In this document: positions 6,295 to 12,607 of the stretch, in pieces
How the letters are laid out: each line of letters begins with the position of its first letter
How positions within the stretch are numbered: position 1 is the stretch's first letter
The notes under the pieces: model-generated
What the model saw: only the letters and a program-made list of their open reading frames with translations
Told to the model about the DNA's origin: nothing
Database searches by the model: none
Position numbers and translations under genes: made by a program
Source of the DNA: Caryophanales bacterium UBA1709
GTDB taxonomy: Bacteria > Bacillota_I > Bacilli_A > RFN20 > UBA1709
DNA length: 13,477 bases
Direction of reading: 5' to 3'
Assembly (NCBI GenBank): GCA_002317215.1
Contig: DCJD01000002.1
Location: 13,064 to 26,540 of the forward strand

Positions 6295-8468
6295 TGGAAG
6301 AAATCATTGGATATCTTAAAAGCGTTAAATTTACTAATCCTAGTAATTCATATAACGTTATTACTGTTAAATTAGATCAAAAGAAAAATGAGTCAATCAC
6401 TATTGTTGGCTATTTTGCATTGCCTAATAAAGATCAATTAGTTAAGTATATTGGCAACTATGTTGAAAATAAAAAGTATGGTAAACAGTTCGAGGTGGAA
6501 TCTTTTGAAATCGTTTTGCCATCTTCTAGAGTTGCCATAATTCGTTTCTTATCGAGCTCATTATTTTATGGAGTTGGAGTTAAAGCGAGCGAGAAAATTG
6601 TTGATGCATTAGGATTAAACTGTTTAGAAATGATTGCTAATGATCGTCACGTTTTAGATGATATCGATATCAAAGAAGAGATAAAAGATGCTATTTTTAA
6701 GGAGATTTCTAAGTTTGATAATTTAAACGAAGCAATCAAAATATTTGTTGGACATGGAATATCAATGAAATATTTATTAAAGATGGATGCAATATATCAT
6801 GAGAAGCTCGTCTCAACAGTTTTAAATGATCCTTATATATTAATTAGAGATATAGATGGGTTAGGATTTAAAACTGTTGATAAACTTGCTTTAAGTCTAG
6901 GGATCAAAGAAAACGATTTTAGAAGATTAAAAAGTTTAATTATATATTGTTTAAAAAATATCTGTTATAAAACATTAGATACATATACTAGTGTTGATAT
7001 TTTGTATAAAGAATGTTTAAGTTTTGTTAATGATTTAACTATTGAACAGTTTGATGAAGCATATCAAGCTTTAAAGTTTAGTTATGATATTATTGATGAT
7101 AATTCTAGAATATTCTATAAAGATTTTTACTATGCTGAAAAAGGGATAGCAACACTATTAAAACCTTATATTAATTTAGAACCTAATTGCATAGATAAAG
7201 ATATTATTAATAAACAAATTAAAATAATTGAAGATGAAGAAGGTATTATATATAGTAATGAACAAGTAGAAACTATTCATAATGTTTTAAATAGCAATAT
7301 ATCAATTATTACGGGTGGACCTGGAAGTGGGAAAACTACTGTTGTTAATGCCATTATAAAGATATACATGCGTTTATATAACAATAAAAGTGTTAATCTA
7401 GTTGCTCCTACTGGTAGAGCGAGTAAAAGAATGAATGAAATAAGTGGATTTCCAAGTTGTACTATCCATAGATTTTTAAAGTGGGATATGGAAACTAGTA
7501 AATTCCAGATTAATCAACATAATCCCGCTTATGGTAGTTTTCTTATTGTTGATGAATTTAGTATGGTTGATTGCATGTTATTTTATAGTTTATTATTAGG
7601 AACTATTAATTTTAGTAAGATATTATTAATTGGTGATCATAAACAATTAGAACCAATATGTCCTGGTAATGTTTTGAAAGATTTAATTGATTCTAAATTG
7701 ATTCTAGTAAATGAATTATTTGAAAATCATCGTCAAGCTGATAATTCTGGCATTATTCCTTTATGCATGGATGCTAATGTAGGATTATTAAATGAAGCTA
7801 ATCTTCATAAAGACGATGTAATGTTTTTAGAAACAAATAGTTTTAATATTAGGGATACAATTTTAAATAATGTTAAAGATTTAATCGATAAAGGGTATAG
7901 TCAAAAACAAATACAAATTTTAGCTCCAATGTACGATGGGGTAAGTGGAATTAACTCTTTAAATGAGTTAATTCGTGAATACTTTAATCCATCATCAATA
8001 TCTAAAAAAGAAATAATGATTGGAACTGTTAAATATCGTGTTGGAGATAAGATACTACAACTAAAGAATCAAGTAGATGATAATGTTTTTAACGGGGATA
8101 TTGGTTATTTAGAAACTATTAATAATGAAGATGGAGAAATATCTTTAATTGTTAATTTTGATGATAATCTTGTTAGATATACTCCAAATGAGTTTTCTAA
8201 TATTACCCATGCTTATGCAATTAGTGTTCATAAGGCTCAAGGTAGTGAATTTGATGTTGTATTATTAATAACATCAAAAGAACATAATATGATGTTAAGA
8301 AGAAAACTCATTTATACGGCATTAAGTAGAGCTAAAAAGAAACTAATCATAATTGGAAATAAAAATAGTTTAATTAAAGGAATTCAAAGAGTTGATAATC
8401 GAATCAAGAAAACCACTTTAAAAGAAAGATTATTAGATGAATTTGATAATTCAAAATTACCAAGTTAA
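6294..8468 (+). CDS. recD2: ATP-dependent RecD2-type DNA helicase (YrrC-like)
   Basis: This is a superfamily 1B 5'-3' DNA helicase of the RecD2 family, found in bacteria where RecD is not part of RecBCD and linked to DNA repair and replication-fork maintenance. It has 724 residues. The N-terminal ~80 residues are the OB-like RecD2 domain. Helix-hairpin-helix segments follow (~85-210, including GLGFKTVDKLAL at 189-200). Helicase motifs are Walker A GGPGSGKT (341-348), APTGRASKRM (371-380), Walker B LIVDEFSMVD (417-426), GDHKQLEP (447-454), ENHRQ (477-481), YAISVHKAQGSEFD (641-654) and YTALSRAKKKL (674-684), all intact. The ATG overlaps the mnmA stop. No Shine-Dalgarno sequence lies at normal spacing (a GGTGGAGG is about 20 nt upstream), so translation is probably coupled to mnmA. 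The mnmA-recD2-alaS neighbourhood matches other Bacilli. Confidence 0.95.
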   Translation: MEEIIGYLKSVKFTNPSNSYNVITVKLDQKKNESITIVGYFALPNKDQLVKYIGNYVENKKYGKQFEVESFEIVLPSSRVAIIRFLSSSLFYGVGVKASEKIVDALGLNCLEMIANDRHVLDDIDIKEEIKDAIFKEISKFDNLNEAIKIFVGHGISMKYLLKMDAIYHEKLVSTVLNDPYILIRDIDGLGFKTVDKLALSLGIKENDFRRLKSLIIYCLKNICYKTLDTYTSVDILYKECLSFVNDLTIEQFDEAYQALKFSYDIIDDNSRIFYKDFYYAEKGIATLLKPYINLEPNCIDKDIINKQIKIIEDEEGIIYSNEQVETIHNVLNSNISIITGGPGSGKTTVVNAIIKIYMRLYNNKSVNLVAPTGRASKRMNEISGFPSCTIHRFLKWDMETSKFQINQHNPAYGSFLIVDEFSMVDCMLFYSLLLGTINFSKILLIGDHKQLEPICPGNVLKDLIDSKLILVNELFENHRQADNSGIIPLCMDANVGLLNEANLHKDDVMFLETNSFNIRDTILNNVKDLIDKGYSQKQIQILAPMYDGVSGINSLNELIREYFNPSSISKKEIMIGTVKYRVGDKILQLKNQVDDNVFNGDIGYLETINNEDGEISLIVNFDDNLVRYTPNEFSNITHAYAISVHKAQGSEFDVVLLITSKEHNMMLRRKLIYTALSRAKKKLIIIGNKNSLIKGIQRVDNRIKKTTLKERLLDEFDNSKLPS

Positions 8469-8474
8469 ATATAC

Positions 8475-8503
8475 TTGATAATTATATTAAATATAATTAT
8501 AAT
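8475..8503 (+). promoter_or_regulatory. Promoter of the alaS T-box transcript
   Basis: TTGATA (8475-8480), a 17-bp spacer and TATAAT (8498-8503) predict a start near 8510, exactly where T-box stem I begins. The overlapping TATAAT at 8492-8497 has too short a spacer (11 bp) to pair with this -35. Confidence 0.85.
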
Positions 8504-8509
8504 TTATAA

Positions 8510-8713
8510 GAAATCTAAGCAAACTAAGATATCTATATTAGAGAGACTTGAAGATGGTGAAAGAAGTCGCATGATATTATGCCACTTGCTTAAAGGATTT
8601 AGATAGTTACTTTATAACTAAACAACTAAGAGCATAACAATAGTTATGAACTAGGATGGTACCGCGATTATTCGTTCCTAAATACATTTTTAATGTATTT
8701 AAGAGCGTTTTTT
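8510..8713 (+). promoter_or_regulatory. T-box riboswitch sensing uncharged tRNA-Ala, controls alaS
   Basis: Stem I base pairs ATCTAA with TTAGAT and GCAA with TTGC. The specifier loop is bounded above by GATATC/GATATT and holds GCC (8581-8583) followed by A, reading as an alanine codon. The apical arm closes with GACTT (8545-8549) / AAGTC (8564-8568) around a GATGGTGAAA loop. Two small hairpins follow (AGTTA/TAACT, then AACTA/TAGTT). The T-box core AGGATGGTACCGCG (8653-8666) has the UGGU bulge (8657-8660), which would pair with the ACCA end of uncharged tRNA-Ala. The antiterminator pairs TAGGA (8652-8656) with TCCTA (8676-8680) and competes with the terminator. Uncharged tRNA-Ala should therefore switch alaS on. 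Confidence 0.95.
8673..8713 (+). terminator. Regulated intrinsic terminator of the alaS T-box
   Basis: The long stem 8673-8687 / 8693-8707 has one C-A mismatch and one T-G wobble. It includes the perfect 8-bp segment AAATACAT / ATGTATTT with a TTTTA loop, and six Ts follow (8708-8713). Its 5' arm contains the TTCCT used by the antiterminator, so the two structures exclude each other. Confidence 0.92.
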
Positions 8714-8731
8714 ATTTAGGAGGATATAAAT

Positions 8732-11338
8732 ATGCGTAAAATGACAAGTAATGAGATTAGAGAAACATGGTTAAACTTCTGGAAATCAAAAGGACATATG
8801 ATTGAACCATCAGCTTCTTTAATTCCAAATAATGATCCAACATTGCTTTGGATTAATGCTGGAGTTGCTGCTTTAAAGAAATATTTCGATGGTAGTGAAG
8901 TTCCAAGCAATAGAAGAATTTCTAATATTCAAAAATGTCTAAGAACAAATGATATTGATAATGTTGGTATGACTGCTCGTCATCATACATTTTTTGAAAT
9001 GCTTGGCAATTTCTCAATCGGAGATTACTTTAGAAATGAAGCCGTATCTTGGGGATTTGAATTATTAACTAGTAAAGAATATTTTGATATTCCTGTTGAG
9101 AAATTATATTTTACTGTTCATCCAAATGATGAAGAAACAAAGAAATTATGGATTAGTTTAGGAGTGCCAAGTTCTCATATTGTTCCTGTTGAAGGAAACT
9201 TTTGGGAGATTGGCGAAGGCCCTTGTGGACCAGATACTGAAATATTCTTTGATAGAGGAGAAAAATATGATGCAGAAAATATTGGAGTTAGATTAATTAG
9301 CGATGATATTGAAAATGACCGTTATATTGAAATATGGAATATAGTTTTCTCACAATTTAATTCTAAACCAGGATTAGATAGAAAAGATTATCCAGAGTTA
9401 CCTAACAAGAATATTGATACCGGTGGTGGACTTGAAAGATTTGCATGTATTATGCAAGAAGCTGAAACCAACTTCCAAACAGACTTATTTATGCCAATGA
9501 TTAATGCTACTGAAAAGTTGGCTAAAGTTAAATATTCTTATGAATCCCATATGGCATATCATGTTATTAGCGATCATATTAGAACATGTACTTTTGCTTT
9601 ATCAGACGGTGCAATGTTTAGTAATGAAGGAAGAGGCTATGTCTTAAGAAGAATATTAAGAAGAGCTGTTAGATATGGTAAAAAGATTGGTATTGAAGGA
9701 AGTTTCTTATATAACTTAGTTGATGTTGTTGTAGATACTATGAAAGATTTTTATCCTTACTTATTAGAAAGAAAAGAAAATGTAAAGAAATTTATTAAGT
9801 TAGAAGAAGAAAAGTTTGAAAAAACATTAGATAGTGGTGAAAGTATGCTTAATAGTATTATTAGTAATGGAAATAAACTATTAAGTGGTAAAGATGCTTT
9901 CAAACTATATGATACTTATGGATTCCCATTTGAATTAACTAAAGAAATCTGTTTAGAAAATAATATTGAAATAGATGAAGAAGAATTTAAGAAGGAAATG
10001 AATGCTCAAAAGGAAAGAGCAAGAGAATCAAGAAAGAAAGAAAATTCTATGCATTCTCAATCCTTTGATTTATTAAGTTTTAATGAGAATAGTGAGTTTA
10101 GTTATGATACAAGTGATATTAAAACTAAAGTAATTGGTTTATTTAAAGATGGTAACATAGTAGATTCCATTAATGATGAAGGATATATTGTACTAGAAAA
10201 GACTAATTTCTATGCCGAGAGTGGCGGAGAAGTTGGAGATAGTGGAACTTTAGAATTCAAAGATGGTATTGTTAATGTTGAAGATACTATTAAAGCTCCA
10301 AATAAACAGCATTTACATTATGTAGTTACAAATGGAATTACGATTAATGTTAATGATGAACTAACAACACATATTAATGTTCAAAGAAGAACAAATATTT
10401 CACGTAATCATAGTGCTGTTCATATCTTACAAAAGGTTTTACAAGAAACTTTAGGAGATCATATTAAACAAGCAGGTAGTTATGTTGATGAATATCGTTT
10501 AAGATTTGACTTTACTCATTTTGAAAAGATTGATAATAAAGTCTTAGAAGATATTGAAAATAAAGTTAATGAAATAATTAATAAAGGATTACCATCTACT
10601 ATTAAGTTAATGAATAAAGAAGAAGCAATAAAAACTGGTGCTATGGCTTTATTCAATGAGAAATATGGCGATGTTGTTAGAGTTGTAAACTTTGATAATT
10701 ATAGTATTGAATTCTGTGGTGGATGCCATGTTACTAACACTTCTAATATTGGATGTTTTGTTATATTATCTGAAGAATCAATTAGTAGTGGTGTTAGAAG
10801 AATTGAAGCAACTACATCTTTTAATGCTTATAAAGAATTAAAAGCTAAAGAAGATATTTTAAATAGTGTATCAAATAGTGTTGGTTCAACTATTAATGAA
10901 GTTGTTAATAAAACTAATTCTTTAATTAATGAATTAGACCAAGCAAAAGAAGCTTTAAAGAAGATTGAAGATGATTTAATTGATAATAAAGTCAATGAAT
11001 TAATTAATACAAATAATAGTAATGAATGTATTAAAATTGTTGAAGTATTCGAAAATGCAAATAAGAATTTATCCTTAAAATTAGTGGATAAATTGAAAAG
11101 TTTGAATAAAGATTACTTTGTTTATATTATTAATAAATCAAATGATAAATTAGCATTATTTGCTGCTTGCTCCTCATCTCTTGTTAATAAAGGAATCCAT
11201 TGTGGTAAGATTATTCAAGAAACTTCTAAATTAGCTAATGGTAATGGAGGAGGATCTCCTTTTATGGCACAAGCTGGTGGAAGAGATATTAGTAAAGTTA
11301 ATGATATTCTTAATTATATTAAGGAGAACGTTAAATAA
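8732..11338 (+). CDS. alaS: Alanyl-tRNA synthetase
   Basis: AlaRS charges tRNA-Ala with alanine and hydrolyses mischarged Ser/Gly-tRNA-Ala. It has 868 residues, typical length. The class II catalytic domain (~1-250) includes MTARHHTFFEMLGNFSIGDYFR (from 80), NFWEIGEGPCGPDTEIF (156-172) and NIDTGGGLERF (227-237). The tRNA-recognition region with GRGYVLRRILRRAVRYG follows. The editing domain has zinc ligands HSAVH (H560, H564) and CGGCH (C662, H666). A coiled segment leads to the C-Ala domain ending around GNGGGSPFMAQAGGRD. CGGCH has Cys where CGGTH is usual, but both ligands remain. AGGAGGA (8718-8724) fixes the first ATG rather than Met4. Expression is under the T-box. Its stop overlaps the ruvX ATG (TAATG). 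Confidence 0.99.
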   Translation: MRKMTSNEIRETWLNFWKSKGHMIEPSASLIPNNDPTLLWINAGVAALKKYFDGSEVPSNRRISNIQKCLRTNDIDNVGMTARHHTFFEMLGNFSIGDYFRNEAVSWGFELLTSKEYFDIPVEKLYFTVHPNDEETKKLWISLGVPSSHIVPVEGNFWEIGEGPCGPDTEIFFDRGEKYDAENIGVRLISDDIENDRYIEIWNIVFSQFNSKPGLDRKDYPELPNKNIDTGGGLERFACIMQEAETNFQTDLFMPMINATEKLAKVKYSYESHMAYHVISDHIRTCTFALSDGAMFSNEGRGYVLRRILRRAVRYGKKIGIEGSFLYNLVDVVVDTMKDFYPYLLERKENVKKFIKLEEEKFEKTLDSGESMLNSIISNGNKLLSGKDAFKLYDTYGFPFELTKEICLENNIEIDEEEFKKEMNAQKERARESRKKENSMHSQSFDLLSFNENSEFSYDTSDIKTKVIGLFKDGNIVDSINDEGYIVLEKTNFYAESGGEVGDSGTLEFKDGIVNVEDTIKAPNKQHLHYVVTNGITINVNDELTTHINVQRRTNISRNHSAVHILQKVLQETLGDHIKQAGSYVDEYRLRFDFTHFEKIDNKVLEDIENKVNEIINKGLPSTIKLMNKEEAIKTGAMALFNEKYGDVVRVVNFDNYSIEFCGGCHVTNTSNIGCFVILSEESISSGVRRIEATTSFNAYKELKAKEDILNSVSNSVGSTINEVVNKTNSLINELDQAKEALKKIEDDLIDNKVNELINTNNSNECIKIVEVFENANKNLSLKLVDKLKSLNKDYFVYIINKSNDKLALFAACSSSLVNKGIHCGKIIQETSKLANGNGGGSPFMAQAGGRDISKVNDILNYIKENVK

Positions 11339-11769
11339 TGAAGATAATGGGTTTAGACTTTGGTACTAGAACCATCGGAATCGCATTAAGTGATGATTGT
11401 AAGATTATTGCTAGTGGATTCGAAAACTTTACCTATAAAGAAGGCGATTATGAATCTTGTTATAATCATTTAGTTGAAATCATTAAGAATAATCGCGTTG
11501 ATGAGATTGTTATTGGATTGCCATATCATATGAATGGAGATGCTTCTGATAAGATTGAAATTATTAATAAGTTTTCAGAAGAATTAAGTAAAAGAAGCAA
11601 TATTAAAGTTGTTGGTATGGATGAAAGATTAACTACTGTATTAGCTCATTCCTATATGCTTCAAGCAGATATGAGTAGAGCTAAAAGAAAGAAAGTTGTT
11701 GATAAAGTGAGTGCTGTTATAATCTTAGAAGATTATATGGAAAGGAAGAAAAATGGAACAATCAAATAA
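11338..11769 (+). CDS. ruvX: Putative pre-16S rRNA nuclease / Holliday junction resolvase-like YqgF (RuvX)
   Basis: This is a small RNase H-fold nuclease of the YqgF family. In E. coli YqgF matures the 5' end of 16S rRNA; older annotation calls it a Holliday junction resolvase. It has 143 residues. The acidic active-site residues sit in MGLDFGTRTIGIALSD (D7), EIVIGLP (around residues 56-62), GMDERLTT (D95) and KVVDKVSAVIIL (D122), all present. Ribosome site AAGGAG (11321-11326) lies at the end of alaS, and the ATG overlaps its stop by one base. The gene overlaps the next one by 17 bp. The order alaS-(yrzL)-ruvX-yrzB is standard in Bacilli; here the small yrzL/ireB gene is absent between alaS and ruvX. 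Confidence 0.95.
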   Translation: MKIMGLDFGTRTIGIALSDDCKIIASGFENFTYKEGDYESCYNHLVEIIKNNRVDEIVIGLPYHMNGDASDKIEIINKFSEELSKRSNIKVVGMDERLTTVLAHSYMLQADMSRAKRKKVVDKVSAVIILEDYMERKKNGTIK

Positions 11770-12022
11770 ATTATTAGTTACTGATGAAAATGGATTAGAA
11801 AAAGAAATGGAGATAATGTTCACATTTGATTATAATGAAAAATCATATGTTGTATATTTTGATCCAAATGATACTAACCAAGAAGTAGCGGTTTATGCAT
11901 CTGTTTATGATTCTAGTGGCAATTTATATCCAGTTGAAAGTGAAGAAGAATGGGATGTAATTGATCAGATGGTTGAATCATTTACTAGTGATGATGAAGA
12001 AGAAAAAGATGATGTTCAATAA
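11753..12022 (+). CDS. DUF1292 family protein (YrzB-like), function unknown
   Basis: This small, very acidic protein of 89 residues has no signal peptide or membrane segment. It matches the DUF1292 family, represented by B. subtilis YrzB, in the core block around FTFDYNEKSYVVYFDP (residues ~24-39), the VYASVYD strand and the ESEEEWDVIDQMVESF helix. It ends in an Asp/Glu-rich tail. Its position directly after ruvX, overlapping it by 17 bp, is the family's conserved place and supports the call. The start is supported by AAAGGAAG (11741-11748), 4 nt before the ATG. The role is unknown; conserved linkage suggests something in RNA or DNA housekeeping, which is inference only. Confidence 0.88.
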   Translation: MEQSNKLLVTDENGLEKEMEIMFTFDYNEKSYVVYFDPNDTNQEVAVYASVYDSSGNLYPVESEEEWDVIDQMVESFTSDDEEEKDDVQ

Positions 12023-12031
12023 TTATTAATT

Positions 12032-12042
12032 TGTGGTAGAAT
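12032..12042 (+). promoter_or_regulatory. Extended -10 promoter of greA
   Basis: TGTGGTAGAAT (12032-12042) is an extended -10 element (TGTGN followed by TAGAAT). The best -35 at the right distance (around 12015-12020, TTCAAT) is weak, as is usual for extended -10 promoters. The start would be near 12049, leaving a ~19-nt leader that contains AAAGGAG (12054-12060) ahead of the greA ATG. Confidence 0.65.
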
Positions 12043-12067
12043 AGATAAGTTATAAAGGAGACTAATT

Positions 12068-12550
12068 ATGGAAAATACTAAACAAATAGTTATTACCGAA
12101 GAAGGTAAAGAAGCCTTATTAAAGGAATTAAATAATTTAAAAGAAGTAGTTAAACCTGATGTACTAGCAAGATTAAAAGAAGCTAGAGAACAAGGCGATT
12201 TAAGTGAAAATAGTGATTATGATGCAGCTAGAAATCAACAAGGACAAGTAGAAGCTAGAATTAGAGAAATCGAAACTATCTTAAATAATTGTCAAATGAT
12301 TGATGAAACTGATACTAATACTGATGTTGTTCACTTAGGTCAATATGTTGAAATATTAAGAGAAGGACAAACTAAAACTCAAACATATAAAATCGTTGGA
12401 GAAACTGAAGCAGATCCTTTAAATGGAAAAATTTCTAATGAATGTGCATTAGCAAAAGCTGTTTTAAATAAACCAGTATCTAAAAATCCAATTGAAGTTA
12501 GTGCTAAAGTACCATACAAAGTTTATATTAAATCAATTAAAGTTAAGTAA
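12068..12550 (+). CDS. greA: Transcription elongation factor GreA
   Basis: GreA rescues backtracked RNA polymerase by stimulating cleavage of the transcript 3' end through the secondary channel. It has 160 residues, normal length. The N-terminal coiled-coil hairpin (~8-78) has the tip signature REQGDLSENSDYDAARNQQG (40-59), with tip acidic residues D44 and E47 intact. The C-terminal FKBP-like domain (~88-160) contains LGQYVEILREG, the IVGETEADPLNGKIS stretch and the helix ECALAKAVLNKP. AAAGGAG (12054-12060), 7 nt upstream, fixes the ATG. It appears to have its own promoter and terminator, so it is probably a single-gene transcript with read-through from the alaS operon. Confidence 0.98.
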   Translation: MENTKQIVITEEGKEALLKELNNLKEVVKPDVLARLKEAREQGDLSENSDYDAARNQQGQVEARIREIETILNNCQMIDETDTNTDVVHLGQYVEILREGQTKTQTYKIVGETEADPLNGKISNECALAKAVLNKPVSKNPIEVSAKVPYKVYIKSIKVK

Positions 12551-12578
12551 AGGAATATTTAATATTCCTTTTCTTTTT
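12549..12578 (+). terminator. Rho-independent terminator of greA
   Basis: The perfect stem AAAGGAATAT (12549-12558) / ATATTCCTTT (12562-12571) has a tight 3-nt loop. TTTTCTTTTT follows. The stem begins inside the greA stop codon. Confidence 0.88.
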
Positions 12579-12580
12579 AT

Positions 12581-12586
12581 TATAAT
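12581..12586 (+). promoter_or_regulatory. Possible -10 of the S1/isomerase-like gene
   Basis: TATAAT (12581-12586) lies 21 bp before the ATG at 12608, directly behind the greA terminator. The matching -35 position (12558-12563, TTTAAT) is poor and lies within the terminator stem. Predicted start near 12593 would keep the AGAAGG (12594-12599) ribosome site in a ~15-nt leader. Confidence 0.4.
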
Positions 12587-12607
12587 ATTAGTGAGAAGGT
12601 AACAATT

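Noticed and set aside
8469..8731. A small protein gene or tRNA in the 263-bp gap before alaS
   Set aside because: The gap is fully explained by a promoter, T-box stem I with specifier, T-box core, antiterminator/terminator and the alaS ribosome site. The minus-strand frame at 8716-8910 is antisense to the alaS start.
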